This document shows positions 9,963 to 18,536 of a stretch of DNA of 64,000 nucleotides, one piece after another. The DNA lies in contig NZ_LMFZ01000049.1 of the NCBI RefSeq assembly GCF_001427305.1, forward strand, positions 186,001-250,000, written 5' to 3'. Positions within the stretch are counted from its first letter, which is position 1. Every line of letters begins with the position of its first letter. Position numbers and translations under genes: made by a program. Source of the stretch: Duganella sp. Root1480D1 (GTDB taxonomy: Bacteria; Pseudomonadota; Gammaproteobacteria; Burkholderiales; Burkholderiaceae_D). Under the pieces are notes generated by a model, which was not told the origin of the DNA, did not search any database, and was given only the letters and a program-made list of their open reading frames with translations.

Positions 9963-12752
9963 GTGCCCCAATTCCTGGCTGGCCTGTTCATATTTCTGTT
10001 GCTGTCGACACCTGCGCCCTGGGTGCAGGCGCAGGAGCGCGTCACCCTGCAACTGAAGCACAGCCACCAGTTCCAGTTCGCCGGCTATTACGCCGCACTG
10101 GAAAAAGGCTACTACCGTGATGCCGGCCTCGATGTGCAACTGCTGGAAGGCAGCGACGGCAATGAGCCAGAACGCGCCGTGCTCGATGGCCGCGCCCAGT
10201 ATGGCGTAGGCAGCAGCAGTCTGCTGCTGGCACGGCTGTCCGGCAAACCGCTGGTGGTACTGGCGGTAATTTTCCAGCATTCCCCGTATGCCCTGGCGAT
10301 GCGCCAGACCGGCCCGGCGCCGGACATCCGTGGCATCATCGGCAAGCGCGTGATGATCGGCTCCCTGACCGACGAATTGACCCAGGCCGACGAGATCATG
10401 GCCTACCTGCGCAAGGAAGGCATCCCCACCAACCAGTTGGTGCGCGTGGAGCACAGCTTCAACCCGGACGACCTGGTGAAGGGCAAGGTCGATGCCATGT
10501 CGATCTTCGTCAGCAACGAGCCGGATTACCTTGATCGCCTCGGCTTCCCCTACGACATCTACAGTCCCCGTGCAGCCGGCATCGATTTCTACGGCGACAA
10601 CCTGTTCACCAGCGAAGCGGAAGTCAAGAACCATCCGGATCGGGTGCGCGCCTTCCGCGTCGCCAGCATGCGCGGCTGGCAGTATGCCATGAGCCACCAG
10701 GAAGAGATCGTCGACCTGATCCTCAGCAAGTACTCGCGCCAGCACGACCGCATGCACCTGCTGTACGAAGCGCGCCAGATGGTGCCGCTGGTGCAGCCGG
10801 TGCTGGTGGAAATCGGCTACATGAATCCCGATCGCTGGCAGCACATCGCCGACATCTACACGGAGCTGGGCATGATGCCGAAAGGCGCCACCTGGAACGG
10901 CTTCCTGTATAACGCCGATCCGGGCTCGGACCTGACCTGGCTGTATCGCGTGCTTGGTGTCGCTGCGGGCTTGCTGGTGCTGGGCGCCATGATTCACTTC
11001 TCGCTGCTCACGCGCGAGCGCACGCGCGCCGAGGAAACCATCCGCAAAGGAGAACAGCGCTTCCGTACCATGTTCGAAGCGGCGCCGATGGGCATTGCCC
11101 TGATCGATTCAAGCGGCGGCCAGTTCCGCGACGTGAATCCGCGCTTTGCCGAAATTGCGGGACGCTCGGCACAGGAAATGCGCCACAGCCGCTGGCTGGA
11201 AATCTGTCATCCGGACGACGTGGCGCCGGAGCAGGAAAAAATGGCGCAATTGACTGCGCAGCAGATCGCCGGCTTCAAGATGGAGACCCGCCTGGTGCGC
11301 CCCGACGGCCGCATCGTATGGGTGGAAGCATCGATCAACGCCGTGGGCACCGAGAGCCAGCCGCACCACTTGTGCATGATCGAAGACATCACCGAGAAAA
11401 AGGAAACCGAAGCCCTGATCTGGCAACAAGCCAACTTCGACACGCTGACGCAGTTGCCGAACCGCCGCATGTTCCTGGACCGCCTGCAGCACGATATCCT
11501 GAAGTCGCGCCGCGACGGCACCCGCATTGCCATCCTGTTCATCGACCTAGACCACTTCAAGGAAGTCAACGACACCCTGGGCCACCACCAGGGCGATGTG
11601 CTGTTGGTGGAAGCTGCGCGGCGCATCGGCGCCTGCGTGCGCCAGTCGGACACCGTGTCGCGCCTGGGCGGCGACGAATTCACCGTGATCCTGCCGGAGT
11701 TGTCGGAAGTGGACCGGGTGGAAGGCATCGCCCAGCACATCATCGACAGCCTGCGCATGCCCTTCCAGCTCGGTCAGGAGCAAGCATTCGTATCGGCCTC
11801 GGTCGGCATTACCATCTACCCGGACGATGCCGGCAATATGGAAGACTTGCTGAAGCATGCCGACCAGGCCATGTATGCGGCCAAGGGCGCGGGCCGCAAC
11901 CGCTTCAGCTACTTCACGCCGGCCTTGCAGGTCGCCGCGCTGAACCGCATGCGCCTGACCAACGACCTACGCGGCGCCCTGAAAGGCAACCAGCTCAAAC
12001 TCTACTTCCAGCCTATCGTGCATCTCCCGACGGGCAAGATCCACAAGGCCGAAGCGCTGATTCGTTGGGAGCACCCGCAGCGCGGCATGGTCAGTCCGCT
12101 GGAGTTCATCCCGCTGGCCGAGTCGAGCGGCCTGATTGTCGATATCGGCGAATGGGTGTTCCGCGAATCAGCGCAATGGGTCAAGCGCTGGCGCGAGGAA
12201 GTGCATCCGGGCTTCCAGGTCAGCCTGAACCAGTCGCCGATGGAATTCCAGCGCGAGCGTGCTACGTATGCCGACTGGCTGGCCTACCTGCAGCAGCTCG
12301 GGGTGCCGGGCGAAAGCATCGTGGTGGAAATCACGGAGGGCTTGCTGCTCGATGCAAACACCAGCGTCACCGACAAGCTCCTGCAACTGCGCGACGCCGG
12401 CATCCAGGTCGCGCTGGACGATTTCGGCACCGGCTACTCGTCGCTGTCCTACCTGAAGAAATTCGACATCGATTACCTGAAGATCGACCGCAGCTTCACC
12501 CGCAACCTCGCGCCCGATTCGAGCGACATGGCCCTGTCCGACGCAATCATCGTGATGGCCCACAAGCTTGGCCTGAACGTGATTGCAGAAGGCGTGGAAA
12601 CCACCGAGCAGCGCGACCTGCTGGCCGGCGCCGGCTGCGACTACGGCCAGGGCTACCTGTTCGCCCGCCCCCTGCCCGCCGCCGACTTCGATGCGATGCT
12701 GCACCAGCAATCCATCCCCACCGCAGCTACCCCGCACGCCACTGCCGCCTGA
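9963..12752 (+). CDS. GGDEF-EAL protein with periplasmic NMT1/THI5-like sensor and PAS domain
   Basis: 929 residues. A signal peptide (about 1-24) leads into a periplasmic NMT1/THI5-like solute-binding domain (about 25-320; LQLKHSHQFQFAGYYAALEKGYY). One transmembrane helix follows at about 326-348, then a PAS domain (FRTMFEAAPMGIALID). The GGDEF motif is intact at 569-573 (RLGGDEFTVILPEL), and the EAL motif is at 697-699 in AEALIRWEHP. Both catalytic signatures are kept, so it could both make and break c-di-GMP. The sensor suggests direct reading of a pyrimidine or other small ligand in the periplasm. Start: GTG at 9963 fits the signal peptide; a TTG at 9945 is possible. Confidence 0.85.
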   Translation: MPQFLAGLFIFLLLSTPAPWVQAQERVTLQLKHSHQFQFAGYYAALEKGYYRDAGLDVQLLEGSDGNEPERAVLDGRAQYGVGSSSLLLARLSGKPLVVLAVIFQHSPYALAMRQTGPAPDIRGIIGKRVMIGSLTDELTQADEIMAYLRKEGIPTNQLVRVEHSFNPDDLVKGKVDAMSIFVSNEPDYLDRLGFPYDIYSPRAAGIDFYGDNLFTSEAEVKNHPDRVRAFRVASMRGWQYAMSHQEEIVDLILSKYSRQHDRMHLLYEARQMVPLVQPVLVEIGYMNPDRWQHIADIYTELGMMPKGATWNGFLYNADPGSDLTWLYRVLGVAAGLLVLGAMIHFSLLTRERTRAEETIRKGEQRFRTMFEAAPMGIALIDSSGGQFRDVNPRFAEIAGRSAQEMRHSRWLEICHPDDVAPEQEKMAQLTAQQIAGFKMETRLVRPDGRIVWVEASINAVGTESQPHHLCMIEDITEKKETEALIWQQANFDTLTQLPNRRMFLDRLQHDILKSRRDGTRIAILFIDLDHFKEVNDTLGHHQGDVLLVEAARRIGACVRQSDTVSRLGGDEFTVILPELSEVDRVEGIAQHIIDSLRMPFQLGQEQAFVSASVGITIYPDDAGNMEDLLKHADQAMYAAKGAGRNRFSYFTPALQVAALNRMRLTNDLRGALKGNQLKLYFQPIVHLPTGKIHKAEALIRWEHPQRGMVSPLEFIPLAESSGLIVDIGEWVFRESAQWVKRWREEVHPGFQVSLNQSPMEFQRERATYADWLAYLQQLGVPGESIVVEITEGLLLDANTSVTDKLLQLRDAGIQVALDDFGTGYSSLSYLKKFDIDYLKIDRSFTRNLAPDSSDMALSDAIIVMAHKLGLNVIAEGVETTEQRDLLAGAGCDYGQGYLFARPLPAADFDAMLHQQSIPTAATPHATAA

Positions 12753-12763
12753 TTGCGCCGCAC

Positions 12764-12806
12764 TTGACCCAGGTCAAAGTCAAGCAGCCTTGCAAAAACC
12801 TATAGT
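12764..12806 (+). promoter_or_regulatory. FNR/Anr-type box and -10 of the oleate hydratase promoter
   Basis: TTGACCCAGGTCAA at 12764-12777 is a perfect dyad of the FNR/Anr form TTGAN-N4-NTCAA. A TATAGT hexamer at 12801-12806 gives a predicted transcript start near 12812, which centres the box at about -41.5, the class II activator position. The sequence and spacing are seen; activation by an FNR-type regulator is inferred. Confidence 0.65.
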
Positions 12807-12835
12807 TACTCCCGAACCAACCAAGGAGTAATGAA

Positions 12836-14404
12836 ATGGGAAAAGAAAAACAGGTGTATATGGTCGGCGCCGGCATTGGCAATCTGGCGGCAGCGGCTTT
12901 CATGATTCGCGACGGCAAAATGCGCGGAGACCAGATTCATATTTACGAATCACTGGGCGTAGCGGGCGGCAGCCTGGATGGCGCGGGTAACGCTGAAGAC
13001 GGCTATCGCCTGCGCGGCGGCCGCATGCTGACGACCGATAACTACGAGTGCACGTGGGATCTGTTCGGGTCAATTCCATCGCTGGTTCATCCAGGACAGA
13101 CGGTGCTGGACGAAACGCTGGCATTCAACGAACTGCACAAGTCACACTCGCAAGCACGCCTGGTTGATCGCAACCGCCATAAAGTGGACGTGACGTCGAT
13201 GGGCTTCAGCCTGCGCGACCGGATGGAACTGCTCAAGCTGCACGAAGCCGATGAAGCTGCACTGGGCAACAGCCCGATCACAGATCACTTGTCGCCGGAA
13301 TTCTTTGAAACGCCGTTCTGGTACATGTGGGCCACGACTTTTGCCTTCCAGCCTTGGCATAGCGCAGTGGAATTCAAGCGCTACCTGCATCGCTTCATGA
13401 AGGAGTTCTCGCGCATCGAAACGCTGGCCGGCGTCAAGCGCACGGTATACAACCAGTACGATTCGTTCGTCCGGCCATTGCAGGCCTGGCTGGCGCGGCA
13501 GGGCGTGCGGATCGAGACCGGTTGCACCGTGATCGACATCAAACTGGCCGATGGGAAGGACGAACTTCTGGTGCATGCAATCGAGCTCGAACGCAATGGC
13601 CAGCGCGAACTGCTGCCGATTACGCCTGACGACCTGGTGTTCTTCCAGAACGGCTCCATGACCGACGCCTCCAGCTTCGGCAGCATGACTTCCGCGCCGC
13701 CCCGGCTTGACCGCCACCAGAGCGGCGGATGGAAGCTGTGGGAGCGCCTGGCGGAAGGCCGTCCCGAACTTGGCAACCCGGCCGCGTTCAACCGCAATAT
13801 CCAGCAATCCTGGTGGGAGTCGTTCACGGTGACGTTGCACGACTCGGCCTTCTTCGACCAGATGGAGGCATTCAGCGGCAACGTCGCCGGTACCGGTGGG
13901 CTGGTAACCTTCAAGGATTCCAACTGGTTGATGTCAGTCGTGCTGGCGCACCAGCCGCACTTTGCCGGCCAGCCGGCCGGCGTCAAGGTATTCTGGGGCT
14001 ATGCCTTGCATCCCGACCGTGTCGGCAACTTCATCGCGAAGCCAATGGCTGATTGCACCGGCGAAGAGATTCTGCGCGAACTGGCGGGCCACCTGAACTT
14101 TGAGCCCGAGGTATTCGCGCAAGCCAACTGCATTCCATGCCGCATGCCGTACATCACCAGCATGTTCATGCCGCGCCACTACAGCGACCGGCCGCTGCCG
14201 GTGCCTGCCGGCTCGCGCAATCTTGCGCTGGTCAGCCAGTTCGTCGAAGTACAGGATGACGTGGTGTTCACGGTCGAATACTCCGTGCGCGCGGCCCAAA
14301 TGGCGGTTTACCAGCTGCTCGGCATCGACCGTGAAATCCCGCCGATCAAGCGCCACGACAAAACGCTTGAAGTGATGCTGGCTGCGCTGGTCAAGGCGGC
14401 CTGA
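12836..14404 (+). CDS. ohyA: Oleate hydratase (FAD-dependent fatty acid double-bond hydratase)
   Basis: 522 residues. The family (myosin-cross-reactive antigen type) adds water to the cis-9 double bond of oleate-type fatty acids to give 10-hydroxy acids. The N-terminal dinucleotide motif is VYMVGAGIGNLAAAAFMIRDG, followed by the family segments GGSLDGAGN and GYRLRGGRMLTTDNYECTWDLF. The middle region WYMWATTFAFQPWHSAVEFKRYLHRF and the C-terminal part ending in KRHDKTLEVMLAAL are typical. Length is slightly shorter than the common 560-590. AAGGAG at 12823-12828 supports the ATG. It has its own promoter with an FNR-like site. Products may serve detoxification of free fatty acids. Confidence 0.9.
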   Translation: MGKEKQVYMVGAGIGNLAAAAFMIRDGKMRGDQIHIYESLGVAGGSLDGAGNAEDGYRLRGGRMLTTDNYECTWDLFGSIPSLVHPGQTVLDETLAFNELHKSHSQARLVDRNRHKVDVTSMGFSLRDRMELLKLHEADEAALGNSPITDHLSPEFFETPFWYMWATTFAFQPWHSAVEFKRYLHRFMKEFSRIETLAGVKRTVYNQYDSFVRPLQAWLARQGVRIETGCTVIDIKLADGKDELLVHAIELERNGQRELLPITPDDLVFFQNGSMTDASSFGSMTSAPPRLDRHQSGGWKLWERLAEGRPELGNPAAFNRNIQQSWWESFTVTLHDSAFFDQMEAFSGNVAGTGGLVTFKDSNWLMSVVLAHQPHFAGQPAGVKVFWGYALHPDRVGNFIAKPMADCTGEEILRELAGHLNFEPEVFAQANCIPCRMPYITSMFMPRHYSDRPLPVPAGSRNLALVSQFVEVQDDVVFTVEYSVRAAQMAVYQLLGIDREIPPIKRHDKTLEVMLAALVKAA

Positions 14405-14436
14405 CAATGGAAGGCGGATAGCCGATTGGGGAATCC

Positions 14437-14450
14437 TTGACCTGGCTCAA
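14437..14450 (+). promoter_or_regulatory. FNR/Anr-like box before the decarboxylase-ubiUVT operon
   Basis: TTGACCTGGCTCAA keeps the TTGA-N6-TCAA core of the FNR/Anr consensus and closely resembles the site before ohyA. Its centre is 42 bases before the ATG at 14486. If used at -41.5, the transcript would start at about that codon, implying a leaderless message. Only a weak -10 candidate (CAAGAT, 14473-14478) is visible. Confidence 0.5.
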
Positions 14451-14485
14451 GGATTTTTCAGTCGCGCCCGCGCAAGATGCCGGCT

Positions 14486-16120
14486 ATGAATCTCGCAAAC
14501 TCACTCTTGCACGCGCTGGCTGATCACGGCGCGCGTGAAGTCTTTGGTATCCCCGGAGACTTCGTCCTTGCCTTTTTCGAACAAGTTGAGAAATCTGGCG
14601 TCCTGCCCCTCTACACCCTGAGCCACGAGCCGGGTGTAGGTTTTGCAGCCGATGGGGCGGCACGCTATCACGGGCGCATAAGCGTGGCGGCGGTGACCTA
14701 TGGTGCGGGGGCACTCAATATGGTCAACGCCGTCGCGGGCGCTTACGCAGAAAAAGTACCGATGGTGGTGATCTCCGGCGCGCCGGGCACCAATGAGCGC
14801 CGCAATGGCTTCCTGCTGCATCACCAGGTCAAGCATCTGGATTCGCAAATGGCGATCTTCCGCGAGATCACCTGCGACCAGTGCGTGCTGGACGACCCGC
14901 AGCGCGCACCGGACGATATTGCGCGTGTATTGCGCAGCGCGATCACGCATTCGCGCCCGGTCTATATCGAACTGCCGCGCGACATGGTCCATGCGCCCTG
15001 CGCGCGCATGCATGCCTTGCCGGCGCCGACCCATGATCCAGATGCGCTGGCAGCCTGCGTTGAGGAAGTGCTGGCACGCCTCGAGCGGGCCGCGCGGCCG
15101 GTGCTGATGGTCGATATTGAAATCCGGCGTTTCGGCCTGGAGAGCAAGGTCGCACAACTGGCCACCAAGCTGCAGGTTCCGGTCGTCACCTGCTTCATGG
15201 GCCGCGGCCTGCTGGCCAGCGAGCCGGAAGCGCCGCTGCTCGGCACCTACCTTGGCGTTGCCGGCGCACCGGAAGTCACCGAAGCGGTGGAAGGCTCGGA
15301 TGCCTTGCTGATGCTGGGTGTGATCCTGTCCGATACTAATTTCGGCGTCCAGCGCGAACGCATCGACCTGCGCAAGTGCATGCTGGCGCTGGATGGCGAC
15401 GTGACCCTCGGCTACCACACCTACCACGATATCCCGCTGGAAGCGCTGGTTGATAGCCTGCTGGCCCACGCCAAGCCGCTGCGAGCCGATGCGGCCCTGC
15501 GCGGTGAGCGCACCGCCTATCCATGCGACCTGCCTGCGGATGACAAACTGCTGGTGCCGCACGATGTAGCAAGTGCCATCAACGACATGATGCGCAAGCA
15601 CGGCCGCATGACGATTGCCTCCGACATCGGCGACTGCCTGTTTACCGCGCTGGATATCGAAAACACCGACCTGCTGGCTCCCGGCTACTACGCCACCATG
15701 GGCTACGGCGTACCTGCTGCCTTCGGACTGCAAGCTGCCGGCGGCGAACGCCCGCTGGTGCTGGTGGGAGACGGCGCCTTCCAGATGACGGGGTGGGAAC
15801 TGGGCAACTGCCAGCGCTACGGGCTTGACCCTATCGTGGTCATCTTCAACAACTGTAGCTGGGAGATGCTGCGCGCCTTCCAGCCGCAGTCCGGCTTTTG
15901 CGACTTGAGCGACTGGCGCTTTGCCGACATGGCGCAAGCGCTGGGCGGCGACGGCTATCGCGTCACCACGCGCGCTGAACTGGTGGCGGCACTGGAGAGC
16001 GCCGTGCATCAGCGCGGCCGCTTCCAACTGGTGGAAGTGATGCTGCCGCGTGGCGGCCAATCCGACACCCTGGCGCGCTTCGTCAACGGCGTGCGCCGTC
16101 TGCAGGGAAGCAAAGCATGA
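14486..16120 (+). CDS. ipdC: Indolepyruvate/phenylpyruvate decarboxylase (thiamine diphosphate-dependent)
   Basis: 544 residues. The order is ThDP-binding Pyr domain (FGIPGDFVLAFFEQ, with the catalytic glutamate in LSHEPGVGFAADGAARY), central domain, and PP domain with GDGAFQMTGWELGNCQRYGLDPIVVIFNNCSWEML, the GDG-to-NN metal/ThDP motif. The chain closely resembles Azospirillum-type IpdC/PPDC, which decarboxylates indole-3-pyruvate and phenylpyruvate to aldehydes on the way to auxin and phenylacetate. The start at 14486 matches that family (MNLANSLLHAL); an ATG at 14477 is the alternative. No ribosome site is visible. Its TGA overlaps the ubiU ATG, so it is translationally coupled to ubiUVT. 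Substrate specificity is inferred. Confidence 0.85.
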   Translation: MNLANSLLHALADHGAREVFGIPGDFVLAFFEQVEKSGVLPLYTLSHEPGVGFAADGAARYHGRISVAAVTYGAGALNMVNAVAGAYAEKVPMVVISGAPGTNERRNGFLLHHQVKHLDSQMAIFREITCDQCVLDDPQRAPDDIARVLRSAITHSRPVYIELPRDMVHAPCARMHALPAPTHDPDALAACVEEVLARLERAARPVLMVDIEIRRFGLESKVAQLATKLQVPVVTCFMGRGLLASEPEAPLLGTYLGVAGAPEVTEAVEGSDALLMLGVILSDTNFGVQRERIDLRKCMLALDGDVTLGYHTYHDIPLEALVDSLLAHAKPLRADAALRGERTAYPCDLPADDKLLVPHDVASAINDMMRKHGRMTIASDIGDCLFTALDIENTDLLAPGYYATMGYGVPAAFGLQAAGGERPLVLVGDGAFQMTGWELGNCQRYGLDPIVVIFNNCSWEMLRAFQPQSGFCDLSDWRFADMAQALGGDGYRVTTRAELVAALESAVHQRGRFQLVEVMLPRGGQSDTLARFVNGVRRLQGSKA

Positions 16121-17115
16121 TCGAACTCGTTTGTCCCGCCGGCAGCCTGCCGGCGCTGAAAGCTGCTGTCGATAACGGTGCCGACAGCGTCTACCTCGGC
16201 TTCCGCGACGCAACCAATGCCCGCAACTTCGCCGGCCTGAATTTCGACGAGGCCGCGATTGCAGAAGGCATCCGCTATGCCCACCAGCGCGGCCGCAAAG
16301 TCCTGCTGGCGCTGAACACCTATCCGCAAGCGGCCAACTGGCAGCTATGGCGCGAAGCAGTCGACCGTGCCGCTGGCGCCGGCATCGACGCCATCATCCT
16401 GGCCGACCCCGGCCTGATGGAGTACGCGCGCAGCAGGCACCCCGGCCTGCGCCTGCACCTTTCCGTGCAGGGCTCCGCCACCAACTACGAAGCGATCAAC
16501 TTCTACCACGAGCAGTTCGGCATTTCGCGCGCCGTGTTGCCGCGCGTGCTGTCGATGCAGCAGGTTGAGCACCTGATCCGCCACGTGAAGACCGAGATCG
16601 AAGTATTCGGCTTCGGCAGCCTGTGCGTGATGGTCGAAGGCCGTTGCGCGCTGTCGTCCTACGCCACAGGTGAATCGCCCAACACTGCCGGTGTCTGCTC
16701 GCCCGCCAAGGCAGTACGCTGGCAGCAAACGCCGAAAGGCCTCGAATCGCGCCTGAACGGCGTGCTGATCGACCGCTACCAGCCGGATGAAAACGCCAGC
16801 TACCCAACGCTGTGCAAGGGCCGCTTCGAGGTGGAAGGCGAGACTTATTACGCGATCGAAGAGCCGGCCAGCCTGAATACCATGGAACTGCTGCCGCAGC
16901 TGCTGCAGATGGGCGTCAAGGCAATCAAGATCGAAGGCCGCCAGCGCAGTCCCGCCTATGTGGCGCAGGTGACGCAAGCCTGGCGCTCCGCCATTGATGC
17001 CTGTGGCGACGGCAAGCGCCGTTTCGCCATCCACCCGAGCTGGAGCGCCGCACTGGACCGCGTGGCGGAAGGCCAGCAGCACACCTTGGGCGCCTATCAC
17101 CGCAAATGGAAATAA
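16117..17115 (+). CDS. ubiU: O2-independent ubiquinone hydroxylase subunit UbiU (U32 peptidase family)
   Basis: 332 residues of the U32 family: ELVCPAGSLPALKAAVDNGADSVYLGF at the N terminus. Four cysteines at 170, 177, 194 and 233 (CVMVEGRC, GVCSP, LCKG) match, one residue shifted, the 4Fe-4S ligands of E. coli UbiU. UbiU and UbiV form the complex that hydroxylates the ubiquinone ring under anoxia, using prephenate as the oxygen donor. The ATG overlaps the stop of the upstream decarboxylase gene and ubiV follows after two bases. The assignment is strong from cysteines plus gene order. Confidence 0.93.
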   Translation: MIELVCPAGSLPALKAAVDNGADSVYLGFRDATNARNFAGLNFDEAAIAEGIRYAHQRGRKVLLALNTYPQAANWQLWREAVDRAAGAGIDAIILADPGLMEYARSRHPGLRLHLSVQGSATNYEAINFYHEQFGISRAVLPRVLSMQQVEHLIRHVKTEIEVFGFGSLCVMVEGRCALSSYATGESPNTAGVCSPAKAVRWQQTPKGLESRLNGVLIDRYQPDENASYPTLCKGRFEVEGETYYAIEEPASLNTMELLPQLLQMGVKAIKIEGRQRSPAYVAQVTQAWRSAIDACGDGKRRFAIHPSWSAALDRVAEGQQHTLGAYHRKWK

Positions 17116-17117
17116 GT

Positions 17118-18005
17118 ATGTTGAAACTAGCCCTCGGCCCAGTGCTCTATTACTGGCCGCGCCTGACCATGTTCGAGTTCTACCAGCAGGTAGCGGAGAG
17201 CCCGGTCGACATCGTCTACCTGGGCGAGGTCGTATGCTCGCGCCGCCATGAATTGCGCCTGCCGGACTGGCTCGATATCGCCGCCCTGTTGCGCGATGCG
17301 GGCAAGGAAGTTGTGCTATCCACGCAAGCCCTGATTGAATCGGGCGCCGAGCTGGCCACCATGCGCAAGCTGTGCGAACACCGCGACTTTCTGGTGGAAG
17401 CCAATGACTTCGGTGCGGTGCGCAACCTGGAAGGTGCCGGCTTTATCGCCGGCCCGCACCTGAACATCTACAGCGAACCGACGCTGGCTGTGCTGGCCCG
17501 CCAGGGTGCGCGCCGCTGGGTGGCGCCGCTGGAGATGGACCGCAGTGCGATCCAGACCCTGCTCAAGACCCAGCCAGCCGGCATGGAAAGCGAAGTCTTT
17601 GCCTGGGGCCGCATGCCATTGGCGTTCTCCGCCCGCTGCATGACGGCACGTAACCGCAACCTGCCGAAAGACGATTGCCAATTCAGCTGCATCGATTATC
17701 CCGACGGCCTGATCATGGACACCCGCGAGCAGAAAGCCTTCCTGGTGCTGAACGGCATCCAGACCCAGTCCGCGCTGTGCTGCAACCTGGTGCGCGTGAT
17801 GCCGGAGATGGCCGACATGGGCATCAACGTGCTGCGCATCTCGCCGCAGTCGCGCGATACGCAGGAAGTCGTAGCGGCCTTCGACAAGGTGCGCCGCGGT
17901 GAGTGGCAGGCGCCGCACGCAGCCGTGATGCTGGAGCCGCTGGCTCCCGGCGGGAGCTGCGACGGCTTCTGGTACGGCCAGCCCGGCATGGAGCGCGTAG
18001 CATGA
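17118..18005 (+). CDS. ubiV: O2-independent ubiquinone hydroxylase subunit UbiV (U32 peptidase family)
   Basis: 295 residues. U32-type fold without the classical protease signature. Cysteines at 40, 174, 187 and 191 (VVCSRR, ARCMTARNRNLPKDDCQFSC) reproduce the spacing of the UbiV 4Fe-4S ligands. It is the partner of UbiU for hydroxylation of the ubiquinone ring without oxygen. The ATG at 17118 is preferred over 17106, which would overlap ubiU. Its TGA overlaps the ATG of ubiT by four bases, so the three genes form one coupled unit. Confidence 0.93.
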   Translation: MLKLALGPVLYYWPRLTMFEFYQQVAESPVDIVYLGEVVCSRRHELRLPDWLDIAALLRDAGKEVVLSTQALIESGAELATMRKLCEHRDFLVEANDFGAVRNLEGAGFIAGPHLNIYSEPTLAVLARQGARRWVAPLEMDRSAIQTLLKTQPAGMESEVFAWGRMPLAFSARCMTARNRNLPKDDCQFSCIDYPDGLIMDTREQKAFLVLNGIQTQSALCCNLVRVMPEMADMGINVLRISPQSRDTQEVVAAFDKVRRGEWQAPHAAVMLEPLAPGGSCDGFWYGQPGMERVA

Positions 18006-18466
18006 CGGCCGCCCCCTTCCGTATCCCGCCGGCCATTGGCCGCTTGCTGGGCCGCCTGCCGCCGCAGCCGCCCGCCTGGCTGTTCGTGCAGGGCTTGAAC
18101 CGAATCCTGGCGCCGCAATTGCCTGAAGACGTGCGCCAGGCCCTATTTGCCCGCCGCCTGCGATTAAGGGTGGAAGACGCCGGCCTGGCGATCGACTTCA
18201 GCTGGCAGGGCAAGTGCTTTGAAATGGCCCGCCACGGCGACCAGCCCGACCTGACGATCGGCGCCTGCGCGCACGACCTGGTGTTGATGGCGCGCCGCCA
18301 GGAAGACCCGGACACGCTGTTTTTCAGCCGCCGCCTGATCCTCGAAGGCGACACGGAACTTGGCCTGCTGTTCAAGAACACGCTGGACGGCCTGGATGCC
18401 AGCGCCTTCGATTGGCGCAAGCTGCTTCCCAGGATTCCGGTGCCGCCCGGCGCCCGCCATGGCTGA
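18002..18466 (+). CDS. ubiT: Ubiquinone anaerobic biosynthesis accessory factor UbiT (SCP2 lipid-binding domain)
   Basis: 154 residues. An N-terminal amphipathic part (FRIPPAIGRLLGRLPPQPPAWLFVQGLNRIL) is followed by an SCP2 domain (LRLRVEDAGLAIDFSWQGKCFEMARHGDQPDLTIGACAHDLVLMARRQEDPDTLFFSRRLILEGDTELGLLFKNTLDGLD). This matches UbiT, which binds isoprenoid intermediates and replaces UbiJ during anaerobic ubiquinone synthesis. It ends the ipdC-ubiUVT operon; an 11-bp hairpin lies 24 bases downstream. Confidence 0.92.
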   Translation: MTAAPFRIPPAIGRLLGRLPPQPPAWLFVQGLNRILAPQLPEDVRQALFARRLRLRVEDAGLAIDFSWQGKCFEMARHGDQPDLTIGACAHDLVLMARRQEDPDTLFFSRRLILEGDTELGLLFKNTLDGLDASAFDWRKLLPRIPVPPGARHG

Positions 18467-18490
18467 CAAGGCGATGCCGCAGGCGTAATT

Positions 18491-18517
18491 CCTCGGCCTC
18501 CAAAGCGGAGGCCGAGG
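18491..18517. terminator. Hairpin between convergent units
   Basis: CCTCGGCCTCC (18491-18501) and GGAGGCCGAGG (18507-18517) form a perfect 11-bp stem with a 5-base loop between ubiT and the convergent lipoprotein gene. No T run follows on either strand, so it is a likely but not certain terminator. Confidence 0.55.
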
Positions 18518-18536
18518 CCATGCTCAAAGCGCGTAA

